This document shows, in pieces, positions 1 to 5,853 of a stretch of 6,013 nt of DNA. The notes beneath the pieces were generated by a model. The model was not told the origin of the DNA, made no database searches, and saw only the letters and a list, made by a program, of their open reading frames with translations. Origin of the DNA: Elusimicrobiota bacterium (lineage in GTDB: Bacteria > Elusimicrobiota > Elusimicrobia > 2-01-FULL-59-12 > JACPXA01); NCBI GenBank assembly GCA_016196785.1, contig JACPXA010000207.1, forward strand, positions 1-6,013, written 5' to 3'. A program made the position numbers and the translations under genes. Numbering within the stretch: the stretch's first letter is position 1; the number at the start of each line of letters is the position of its first letter.

Positions 1-364
1 GATCCAGCGCCTTCAGCGACTCCGCCAGCACAGGAATCGTCAGCAGCTCTTGGGCAATGGCTGTCGGCGATTTGAGGAACGTCTGGAGATTGGGAAATGC
101 GGCACACTGCTGCTGGAGAGAGCGCTGTTCAGCCTCGGTGAGCTCTGGAGATAAAAAGGCCACTACCTTCAGGCGTGGGGCAACCGCCGATCGCGCCTGT
201 GTCAACCAGCCGTCAACCACCTGCCGTTCCCCTTCTCCCACACTGATGAACCCCGCGATGATGCCGCTCAGGATCAGGAGTGGGGCCCGCCTGCCCTGAG
301 CCCAGCCTGCCCTGAGCCTGTCGAATGGGTCGAAGGGCCCACGCCCCCTGGCTCCTGTCGTCAT
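1..364 (-). CDS. FtsX-like membrane protein, N-terminal part (partial, 3' end outside window)
   Basis: An open frame of 121 codons starts at an ATG (364-362) that overlaps the glgA stop as ATGA and runs off the left edge. Residues 1-27 are a basic segment rich in G and R (it includes PFDPFDRLRAG). Residues 28-43 (PLLILSGIIAGFISVG) look like one membrane span or signal anchor. Residues 66-121 begin with a KVVAFLSPELTEAEQRSL stretch. That stretch, followed by a short helix and 'TAIAQELL...LAESLKALD', resembles the extracytoplasmic domain after the first transmembrane helix of FtsX. FtsX works with the ATPase FtsE to control peptidoglycan hydrolases at the septum. The usual conserved FtsX N-terminus before helix 1 is absent, and the gene before it is glgA rather than ftsE. 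The reading is therefore tentative: it could be a divergent or N-terminally altered FtsX, or an unrelated single-span protein. Part of the N-terminus is encoded by repeat-like DNA. The reading frame itself is well supported by the ATGA junction and coding-like composition. Confidence 0.55.
   Translation of the reverse strand, partial: MTTGARGRGPFDPFDRLRAGWAQGRRAPLLILSGIIAGFISVGEGERQVVDGWLTQARSAVAPRLKVVAFLSPELTEAEQRSLQQQCAAFPNLQTFLKSPTAIAQELLTIPVLAESLKALD
283..340. repeat. Interspersed palindromic-type repeat (FDRLRAG-encoding type)
   Basis: This GC-rich stretch contains two copies of GCCTGCCCTGAGCC (289-302 and 305-318), then TGTCGAATGGGTCGAAGGGC. It is bounded by GGGCCC at 283-288 and again at 335-340. 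The combination CCCTGAGCCTGTCGA plus TCGAAGGG resembles a small repeat scattered through many environmental bacterial genomes, which when translated gives peptides such as PFDRLRAG; I recall this family from memory. Here it is read on the minus strand as PFDPFDRLRAGWAQG, inside the first 25 codons of the FtsX-like gene. Only one copy of the composite unit occurs in the window, so dispersal through the genome is inferred. Confidence 0.55.
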
Positions 365-1833
365 CGTCCGTCGGGGGATTGACTCAACAATACCTCTTGG
401 TAGAGCTCCAGGTACTGTCGAATCGCCCGGTTCCATGAAACATCTGTGCTCATCCCGTTCGTGACCAGCCGGTTCCACAGTATTCGGTCGGGATACACCG
501 CCAGCGCCTGGCGAAGACACACCAAGAGCGCCGCGCCGGTCGGTTCCTGAAAGAGAAACCCAGTCCCCTGCCCAGTCGCTGGGCGAAACGGGGCAACGGT
601 GTCAGCCAACCCTCCTGTTTGGTGAACCACGGGGACGCTCCCATACCGCATACTGATCATCTGCCCGAGACCGCACGGCTCAAAGCGGGAAGGCATGAGA
701 AAGTAATCGCTCCCTGCGTAGATCAAATGGGCGAGCGGATCATCGTACGAGAGGGTAACGCTTAATTGTCCAGGATAGGCCTTGGCCGATTTCGTCAACA
801 GCTCATGGTAGATGCGATCCCCTGTTCCCAGGATGCATAGCTGCGCGCCTGTGTCCATCAACTGTTCTAGCACCTCGGCCACGAGGTCAAACCCCTTTTG
901 GGGATCTAGACGCGAGACCATCCCGATCAGCGGCTTGTTCCCTACCTTGAGTTGAGCACGGCGCTGAAGCGCCGTCTTGCAAAGCGTCTTCCCCTTGAGA
1001 TCCCGTTTCGTGAAATGGGCGGGAAGATAGGGGTCCGTGGCGGGATTCCAGAGGTCGCTATCCACCCCGTTCAGAATCCCCGTGAGCTCGTGAGACCGCG
1101 TCCGTAAAACCCCTTCCATCCCACGGCCTTCAGCGGGGGATCCCTGGATCTGTTCGGCGTAGGTGGGGCTGACGGTCGTCACGCGGTCTGCGTACACGAT
1201 CCCCGCCTTCAAGCAGTTCATCTGTCCGTAGTACTCCAGACGATCGGGGTTGAACTCATGCCAACCGAATCCCGCGAGGAACAGTGTATCCTTCGGGAAG
1301 ACCCCTTGGTAGGCGATGTTATGGATCGTAAAGACCGAGGCGGTTCGGTTGAAGAAGGCATCGATCCGATAGAGCGTTTTCAGGTACGCGGGAATGAGTC
1401 CAGTCTGCCAATCGTGCACATGGATGATGTCCGGCCGGAAATTGACTGCTTTGCACCCTTCCAATACGGCCCGACAAAAAAAAATAAACCGTTCGGCGTT
1501 ATCCGGGTAGTCCCCCTCACTGGTCCGATACAGGAACTCCCGATCGAAGTACCGAGGATGATCCACAAAGTACACCGGGATGGTGTAGTCGAGCATACCC
1601 GCGAGCAACCGGCCCATCTCCTCATGGTCTCCCATGGGGATCCGCAGCGGTTCCCCCAGATCCCGCACGCCCTTCACGGTGGTGCGCACCTGACGGTAAA
1701 AGGGGAGCATGAGACGCACCTGGTGACGATATTTGGCAAACCCCTTGGGGAGGGCGCCCACGACATCCGCCAACCCTCCCGTTTTGGCAAAGGGGACACA
1801 CTCAGAGGCAGCCACGAGTATGCGGATCACCAC
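361..1833 (-). CDS. glgA: Glycogen synthase (starch synthase family, GT5)
   Basis: GlgA transfers glucose from ADP-glucose (sometimes UDP-glucose) to the non-reducing end of an alpha-1,4-glucan in the cytoplasm. The 490-residue product matches the usual bacterial length. The N-terminal Rossmann domain has KTGGLADV at 17-24 (nucleotide-sugar binding), HVHDW at 138-142 and TIHN at 169-172. The C-terminal domain has NGVD at 255-258, SRLDPQKG at 307-314, EPCGLGQ at 385-391 (catalytic Glu region) and QTGGLADTV at 405-413. The frame stays open upstream to 2043, but that extension lies in galT and is not GlgA-like. Homology begins at IRILVAASE, so the start is one of two adjacent GTG codons (1833 or 1830). 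No clear Shine-Dalgarno precedes them, and the galT stop lies only 7 nt upstream, so coupling is likely. The 3' end overlaps the next gene as ATGA. A run of nine A (1476-1484) lies inside the gene. No glgB, glgC or glgP is visible here. Confidence 0.96.
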   Translation of the reverse strand: MVIRILVAASECVPFAKTGGLADVVGALPKGFAKYRHQVRLMLPFYRQVRTTVKGVRDLGEPLRIPMGDHEEMGRLLAGMLDYTIPVYFVDHPRYFDREFLYRTSEGDYPDNAERFIFFCRAVLEGCKAVNFRPDIIHVHDWQTGLIPAYLKTLYRIDAFFNRTASVFTIHNIAYQGVFPKDTLFLAGFGWHEFNPDRLEYYGQMNCLKAGIVYADRVTTVSPTYAEQIQGSPAEGRGMEGVLRTRSHELTGILNGVDSDLWNPATDPYLPAHFTKRDLKGKTLCKTALQRRAQLKVGNKPLIGMVSRLDPQKGFDLVAEVLEQLMDTGAQLCILGTGDRIYHELLTKSAKAYPGQLSVTLSYDDPLAHLIYAGSDYFLMPSRFEPCGLGQMISMRYGSVPVVHQTGGLADTVAPFRPATGQGTGFLFQEPTGAALLVCLRQALAVYPDRILWNRLVTNGMSTDVSWNRAIRQYLELYQEVLLSQSPDGR

Positions 1834-1840
1834 ATTCGTG

Positions 1841-2836
1841 TCATTCGGCTTCGCGAAGGAATCGAGCCGCCTCTTCGGGAGGGGTGGGGTTGATGTAGAA
1901 GCCGGTCCCCCACTCAAAGCCAGCGACCTTGGTGAGCCTCGGCATGATCTCAATATGCCAATGGTAATGTGGGAGGCGGTTCTCCCGAAGCGGCGAGTTG
2001 TGGAGGATGTAGTTGAAGGGTGGTTGATCAAGCACCTTGTCAATCTTCTCCAAGATGGCTTTCAACATGTGCGACAGGTTGATAGCCTCGTGCTTCTGGA
2101 TATCCTCAAAGTCAGAGTCATGGACCTTGGGGATCACCCAGGTTTCAAACGGGAACCGGGACGCGAACGGTTCGAACGCAAGAAAATCGTCGTTCTCCGC
2201 CACGATCCGCGTGGTGGTGTTGAGCTCTTGTTTGATCATGTCGCAGAACACGCACCGTTCCTTATATTCAAAATAGTTTTTGGCGCCCTTCACCTCCTCC
2301 TGCACGCGTTTGGGAACGACTGGGGTCGCGATGAGCTGAGAATGCGGGTGGGAGAGCGAGGCGCCGGCGGCTGCCCCTCGATTTTTAAACACCAGGATGT
2401 AAGCAAAGCGGGGATCCTTCTTGAGATCCATGATGCGATCCCGATAGGCCCAGATGACGTCTTCCACCCGTTTGTCCTCCAGGTCAGAAAGCTCCTGGGT
2501 ATGGTCTGGGGTTTCAATGATGACCTCATGGGCACCCAAGCCATGCATCTTGTCGTACATCCCATCCCCTTGCCGGTTCAGTTGCCCCTCGATCTGGAGC
2601 GCCGGAAATTTATTAGGTACCACCCGGACCCACCAGCCTGGTTTATTCCGCTCCCGGCCGGGATTATGGTACGCCAGGATCTCAGGCGGGGTCTTATCCT
2701 CATTGCCGCTACAAAAGGGGCAGAGTTTGTCAGATATTTCCTCTGGTTCCTTACCAAAATCGGAGGGTCGTTTCCCGCGTTCTGTCGAAATAATGACCCA
2801 TCGTCCCTCCACGGGATCTCGTCTCAGTTCAGGCAC
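1841..2836 (-). CDS. galT: GalT-family hexose-1-phosphate nucleotidylyltransferase (HIT superfamily)
   Basis: GalT exchanges UMP between UDP-glucose and galactose-1-phosphate through a uridylyl-histidine intermediate (Leloir pathway). The 331-residue protein has the full family signature. CPFC at 39-42 and H112 (in TPDHTQELSDL) correspond to zinc ligands. H163-P-H165-S-Q167 is the active-site triad, with H165 the expected nucleophile. A second CVFC lies at 195-198, and HYHWH at 290-294 near the C-terminus matches the histidine-rich strand of the second HIT-like half. The start is GTG at 2836, chosen because a perfect AAAGGAGG lies 6 nt upstream and the protein begins with the typical PELRRDPVEGRWVII. 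The gene overlaps the scpB stop by 8 nt, and glgA follows after 7 nt. The HPHSQ version also occurs in relatives that act on ADP-glucose, such as the plant ADP-glucose phosphorylase. Given the glgA neighbour, the sugar-nucleotide specificity is therefore open. Confidence 0.93.
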   Translation of the reverse strand: MPELRRDPVEGRWVIISTERGKRPSDFGKEPEEISDKLCPFCSGNEDKTPPEILAYHNPGRERNKPGWWVRVVPNKFPALQIEGQLNRQGDGMYDKMHGLGAHEVIIETPDHTQELSDLEDKRVEDVIWAYRDRIMDLKKDPRFAYILVFKNRGAAAGASLSHPHSQLIATPVVPKRVQEEVKGAKNYFEYKERCVFCDMIKQELNTTTRIVAENDDFLAFEPFASRFPFETWVIPKVHDSDFEDIQKHEAINLSHMLKAILEKIDKVLDQPPFNYILHNSPLRENRLPHYHWHIEIMPRLTKVAGFEWGTGFYINPTPPEEAARFLREAE

Positions 2837-3467
2837 TGGGAGCCTCCTTTCTAGAATCCCTTCGCGAGCCGCCGAGCGCGGTAACGGTTCCTTCCCGCGC
2901 GAGGGTATCCGAGGCTGCCGACCCGAGCGGAGCGAGGGGAGGCAACGAGGACGGCGCTTCGAGGGGTGGAAGATCGCCGAGGGTTTTCAGGTTGAAGTAC
3001 CGCAAGAAGTCCGGCGTGGTTCCATAGAGCAACGGCCGTCCAACCGTCTCTTTGCGACCGGCCACCCGGATCAATTTACGTTCGAGTAAGGTTTCTAAGA
3101 CCGCCGTCGCCTCGACCCCACGGATTTCCTCAATCTCTCCCCGGGTAATCGGCTGTTTGTACGCGATGATCGAGAGTGTCTCCAGCGCGGAGGTACTCAA
3201 CCGGACCGTCAGCCGATCCTTGAATAGACGACGGACGTATGGGGCATAGGTGGAATCAGTGGAGAGCTGCCACCCCCCGGCTGCCTCGCGCACCACCAGC
3301 GGCGATTGACGCGCCACATAGTCCTGACGCAGCTCAGTGACCAGCGCCGCGACCTCAGGGATGGTTAAATCTTCCCCCAACACCGCCTTGATCTCGTCCA
3401 ACCCCAACGGGTGGTCGGTGATGAAGAGCAACGTCTCCACAACACGCTTCATCGTCCCCCAGTCCAT
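2829..3467 (-). CDS. scpB: Segregation and condensation protein B
   Basis: ScpB dimers bind the kleisin ScpA and, with SMC, form the bacterial condensin that organises and segregates the chromosome on the nucleoid. The 212-residue protein has two winged-helix regions. The first (about 5-80) begins MKRVVETLLFITDHPLGLDEIKAVLG. The second (about 90-160) carries the family hallmark STSALETLSIIAYKQPITRGE (two separate reads: 91-100 and 101-111), then IRGVEATAVLETLLERKLI and GRPLLYGTTPDFLRYFNL. The last ~45 residues are a P/A/S/G/R-rich, probably disordered tail not expected in the conserved core. Part of it is encoded by a repeat-like CCCGAGCGGAGCGAGGG. The start ATG at 3467 overlaps the scpA stop by one base (TAATG), a classic coupling junction that keeps the two partners in proportion. 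A second in-frame ATG at 3452 is possible but less likely. Confidence 0.95.
   Translation of the reverse strand: MDWGTMKRVVETLLFITDHPLGLDEIKAVLGEDLTIPEVAALVTELRQDYVARQSPLVVREAAGGWQLSTDSTYAPYVRRLFKDRLTVRLSTSALETLSIIAYKQPITRGEIEEIRGVEATAVLETLLERKLIRVAGRKETVGRPLLYGTTPDFLRYFNLKTLGDLPPLEAPSSLPPLAPLGSAASDTLAREGTVTALGGSRRDSRKEAPSA
2843..2850 (-). promoter_or_regulatory. Strong Shine-Dalgarno for galT
   Basis: On the minus strand AAAGGAGG is followed by a 6-nt spacer and the GTG start of galT at 2836. It lies inside the last codons of scpB (K-E-A-P-S-A). It is the clearest ribosome-binding site in the window and fixes the galT start despite the non-ATG codon. It suggests galT can be translated independently of scpB. 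Confidence 0.85.
2922..2938. repeat. Possible short interspersed repeat motif in the scpB tail
   Basis: CCCGAGCGGAGCGAGGG is an imperfect palindrome-like GC-rich 17-mer. It sits in the part of scpB that encodes the variable, disordered-looking tail. Similar motifs (reading as PERSEG in one frame) recur between genes in many environmental bacteria, as I recall. Only this copy is visible, so calling it a repeat is inference. Confidence 0.3.
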
Positions 3468-4201
3468 TACGCCCCCCAGGTCGCCAGTTCTCCCCCCGCC
3501 ACTCTAGCAGGAAGAGGATAGAGACGGATCTCTCCAAAGAGTCGTGATTGCCGGACGATCACCTGCCGCAATCGGATCAGCTCCAAGAGTGCCAGAAAGG
3601 TCATGAGCACCCCCAACCGCCGTGTTTCTTTTGCGAAGAGGGCTTGTAAGGTCAGGAATGGCTGACCTTCAAGGGCGCCCAGGATCTCTCGAATCTTCGC
3701 CTCGATCGGGATCTCCTCCACCATGATCTCTTGAATCTCTTCCGGGATTCGCTCCAAGACCGCTCGGAAGGCGTCGAGCAATTCAAAGAAGGACACCTCT
3801 AAGGCATAATCGCTGTCGCCGAACTCCGGGGGATGCGCTCGGTAGCCGATGTCCTTTGCCTCCTCAGCCCGCTGGGCGAGAACCTGGGCGGCCTCTTTAA
3901 AGCGCTGGTATTCGAGCAACTTCGCCACCAACTCGGATCGAGGATCAGGACCTTCCTCCGCCACCGGGGTCGGCCTCGGCATCAGCATCTGGGCTTTCAC
4001 CTCCATGAGGGTGGCGGCCATGACCAAAAACTCCCCAGCCACCTCGAGGTTCAGTTCTTTTATGAGATCCAAATACCGCAGGTAGTCCTGAGTAATTTGG
4101 GCGATGGGGATATCGGCGATCTCGAGATCGTTCTTCTTGATCAGGTAGAGCAGGAGATCGAGCGGACCTTCAAAGATTTCAAGCTTCACATCGTAGCTCA
4201 T
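3467..4201 (-). CDS. scpA: Segregation and condensation protein A (kleisin)
   Basis: ScpA is the kleisin that bridges the SMC heads and binds ScpB in the bacterial condensin complex. The 244-residue protein is of normal length. The N-terminal SMC neck-binding part opens with the signature VKLEIFEGPLDLLLYLIKK (6-23). It continues with LEIADIPIAQITQDYL (26-41) and EVAGEFLVMAATLMEVKAQMLMPRP (53-77, split here only for description). A charged linker (about 80-130) leads to the middle, ScpB-binding region. The C-terminal winged helix is about 165-230 and includes LMTFLALLELIRLRQV (199-214). The ATG at 4201 overlaps the trpS stop as ATGA. No strong Shine-Dalgarno precedes it, so translation probably depends on reinitiation after trpS. 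scpB follows with a TAATG overlap. Confidence 0.96.
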   Translation of the reverse strand: MSYDVKLEIFEGPLDLLLYLIKKNDLEIADIPIAQITQDYLRYLDLIKELNLEVAGEFLVMAATLMEVKAQMLMPRPTPVAEEGPDPRSELVAKLLEYQRFKEAAQVLAQRAEEAKDIGYRAHPPEFGDSDYALEVSFFELLDAFRAVLERIPEEIQEIMVEEIPIEAKIREILGALEGQPFLTLQALFAKETRRLGVLMTFLALLELIRLRQVIVRQSRLFGEIRLYPLPARVAGGELATWGA

Positions 4202-5217
4202 GCCTGGCTGGGCGTGGGCGGAGGGCTAGAGGAAAGATGGAGGGCGGCGCGGACCTCCTCCAAGGTTGTTTGAGCGAGAGCGCTGGCCCGGCGACTACCT
4301 TCCCTAAGGATCTCATGAATCCAGCCGGCACGCCGGGAGATCTCCGCTCGCTTGGTCTGAAACACCTCCCACCGGGGGGCTAGCTGGTCTGCGAGTTCCC
4401 CTTTGCATGCCACGCATCCTCGAAGGCCCTGACGGCATTCCTGTTCGACCACTGCCACGGTGGATGTAAACACCCGATGATGCGCAAAGACGACGCACCC
4501 CTCCGGGTGTCCAAGATCCGTCGCTTTGATCTTTTGGGGGTCTGTAAACATGCGATTGGCCTTCTCTCGGACCACCGGGAGGGGATCACTCAACAGGATC
4601 GTGTTCCCATAGGACTTTGACATCTTCCGCCCATCCAGTCCCGGGAGTTTTGGCAACGAGGACAGGATCGCCTGAGGTTCGGGAAAGAGAGCTCCGTAGA
4701 GATAATTGAACCGTCGGGCAATCTCTCGAGTCAGCTCGAGGTGGGGGAGCTGATCCTCACCCACCGGGACTTGGGTCGCTTTGTAGATCAAGATATCCGC
4801 AGCTTGCAGGACCGGATACCCTAGGAACCCATGCGTATTGAGCTCCCGGTCGCGGAGTTCACTCAGTTGTTCTTTATAGGTGGGGCACCGTTCCAGCCAT
4901 GTCACCGGGGTAATCATCGATAGCAAAAGCTGCAGTTCGGCGTGCTGCTTCACCCAGGATTGGCGGAAGATGACGGAACGAGACGGATCCACCCCAACGG
5001 CGAGCCAATCCAGGACCATGTCTTCGATGTATCCCTCGATCGGCGTGGTCGCTGCATACTCTGTGGTCAAGGCATGCCAATCAGCCACCATGAAGAGGCA
5101 CTCATGGGTCTCTTGAAGCTCCACCCATTTAGCGAGCGCCCCCACATAGTTGCCCAGATGGAGCTGGCCGGAGGGACGCATCCCGGAGAGCACTCGCCCA
5201 CGCGCGGTTACCGCCAT
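4198..5217 (-). CDS. trpS: Tryptophanyl-tRNA synthetase, probable [4Fe-4S] type
   Basis: This class Ic aminoacyl-tRNA synthetase activates tryptophan with ATP and charges tRNA-Trp. With the start at 5217 it is 339 residues, the usual bacterial size. The HIGH-type motif is HLGN at 20-23, inside SGMRPSGQLHLGNYVGAL. GYPVLQAADILIYKA (133-147) and PVGEDQ (151-156) are tryptophan-site signatures. KMSKS is at 198-202. The C-terminal domain carries C241, C261, C268 and C271 (spacing 19, 6 and 2). This closely resembles the iron-sulfur motif described in Thermotoga maritima TrpRS. The open frame extends to 5346, but that part overlaps the M50 gene and is not TrpRS-like. Possible starts are 5247, 5235 and 5217. 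I chose 5217 because it is closest to the conserved RVLSG and follows a GGAG, though the spacing of 3 nt is short. The gene overlaps the M50 stop by 10 nt and the scpA start by 4 nt. A short S/P-rich tail ends the protein. Confidence 0.95.
   Translation of the reverse strand: MAVTARGRVLSGMRPSGQLHLGNYVGALAKWVELQETHECLFMVADWHALTTEYAATTPIEGYIEDMVLDWLAVGVDPSRSVIFRQSWVKQHAELQLLLSMITPVTWLERCPTYKEQLSELRDRELNTHGFLGYPVLQAADILIYKATQVPVGEDQLPHLELTREIARRFNYLYGALFPEPQAILSSLPKLPGLDGRKMSKSYGNTILLSDPLPVVREKANRMFTDPQKIKATDLGHPEGCVVFAHHRVFTSTVAVVEQECRQGLRGCVACKGELADQLAPRWEVFQTKRAEISRRAGWIHEILREGSRRASALAQTTLEEVRAALHLSSSPPPTPSQA
4405..4497 (-). other. Cysteine motif C-x19-C-x6-C-x2-C in TrpRS
   Basis: These codons encode TrpRS residues 241-271. 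The cysteines at 241, 261, 268 and 271 lie in GCVVFAHHR and in ECRQGLRGCVACKG. The last three (x6, x2) have exactly the spacing of the [4Fe-4S]-binding cysteines of Thermotoga TrpRS. The first gap is 19 rather than the 22 residues I recall there. Cluster binding is inferred from the motif. Confidence 0.7.
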
Positions 5218-5849
5218 GCGCTCCGAAGGAGCCATCCTGTGATCCATCCCGCCGGGGCGAGGAGCGGATACAGGAGTCCAAACGCCATCGTCAGGGTCAA
5301 GAGGAGGAAGCCATAGGGAGCCATGGTTTCGAACCAGGCCCCCCACGCCTCAGGAAGCAACTGCACAAGGATTTGGGACCCATCGAGGGGAGGGAAGGGG
5401 ATGAGATTAAAAAATGCCAGAAAGACGTTCAGAGAGACGAACGCGTGGAGAAAGGTCACGAGCGCTGCGGGATCGAAGGGGATCAGCTCGAGCACCCAGC
5501 GCGCCACGAGGAGGGAGAGCGCTCCCATCACCCCCAAGCCGAGATTCGCCACAGGACCGGCAGCGGCGACTTTGATCGCATCCGCTCGAGGGGCATTGAA
5601 CCGGCGGGGATCAACGGGAACCGGTTTAGCCCATCCAAAGAGCACCGGCGACCGCGTCACTAGGCAGAACGCGGGAAACAGCAAGGTTCCAAACGGGTCA
5701 ATATGCGGAATGGGGTTCAGGGTGAGCCGACCGGCCACTTTGGCGGTGTCATCCCCGCACTTCGCGGCCATCCACCCATGGCTGCATTCATGGATGATCA
5801 TCGCAAAGAACAAAATCGCTAAATTCACGATCAGTTCCATAAAGTTCAT
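5208..5849 (-). CDS. Membrane zinc metalloprotease, M50 / site-2 protease family
   Basis: This is a polytopic membrane peptidase expected to cleave substrates within or near the bilayer; its target is unknown. With the ATG at 5849 it is 213 residues, typical of the minimal M50 group. The first helix carries the zinc motif HECSH (H20, E21, H24). NPIPHIDPFGTL begins at residue 45. GWAKPVPVDPRRF is at 72-84, GPVANLGLG at 98-106, and NLIPFPPLDG at 148-157, where D156 is the third zinc ligand. Hydrophobic spans surround these motifs, and a further span lies near the C-terminus (about 170-195). No PDZ domain is present. The frame also allows a TTG start at 5876, which would overlap the upstream gene by 23 nt. 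The ATG is preferred because it lies 4 nt after the upstream stop, although no strong Shine-Dalgarno marks either. The 3' end overlaps trpS by 10 nt. Association of this family with trpS-scpA-scpB is, from memory, seen in several phyla. Confidence 0.93.
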   Translation of the reverse strand: MNFMELIVNLAILFFAMIIHECSHGWMAAKCGDDTAKVAGRLTLNPIPHIDPFGTLLFPAFCLVTRSPVLFGWAKPVPVDPRRFNAPRADAIKVAAAGPVANLGLGVMGALSLLVARWVLELIPFDPAALVTFLHAFVSLNVFLAFFNLIPFPPLDGSQILVQLLPEAWGAWFETMAPYGFLLLTLTMAFGLLYPLLAPAGWITGWLLRSAWR

Positions 5850-5853
5850 CTTA

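Noticed and set aside
57..299. 80-codon plus-strand open frame at the left end
   Set aside because: The minus strand here carries an open frame joined to glgA by ATGA, with a membrane span and FtsX-like residues; the plus-strand frame has no domain or ribosome-binding site.
283..340. Rho-independent terminator after glgA
   Set aside because: Although the repeat can form GC-rich pairing, no T-tract follows on the minus strand and an open frame continues through it.
1258..1893. 211-codon plus-strand open frame
   Set aside because: Antisense to glgA with no recognisable motif; all the GlgA motifs lie on the other strand.
1834..2043. Upstream extension of the glgA frame to an ATG at 2043
   Set aside because: It overlaps the C-terminal, motif-bearing part of galT and encodes low-complexity S/T/R-rich residues unlike GlgA; homology begins at the GTG near 1833.
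1733..2854. 373-codon open frame on the plus strand
   Set aside because: It lies antisense to galT and the start of glgA, shows no recognisable domain, and is explained by the codon bias of the well-supported minus-strand genes.
5218..5346. Upstream extension of the trpS frame to 5346
   Set aside because: It overlaps the M50 coding region and does not resemble TrpRS; conserved sequence begins just after 5217.
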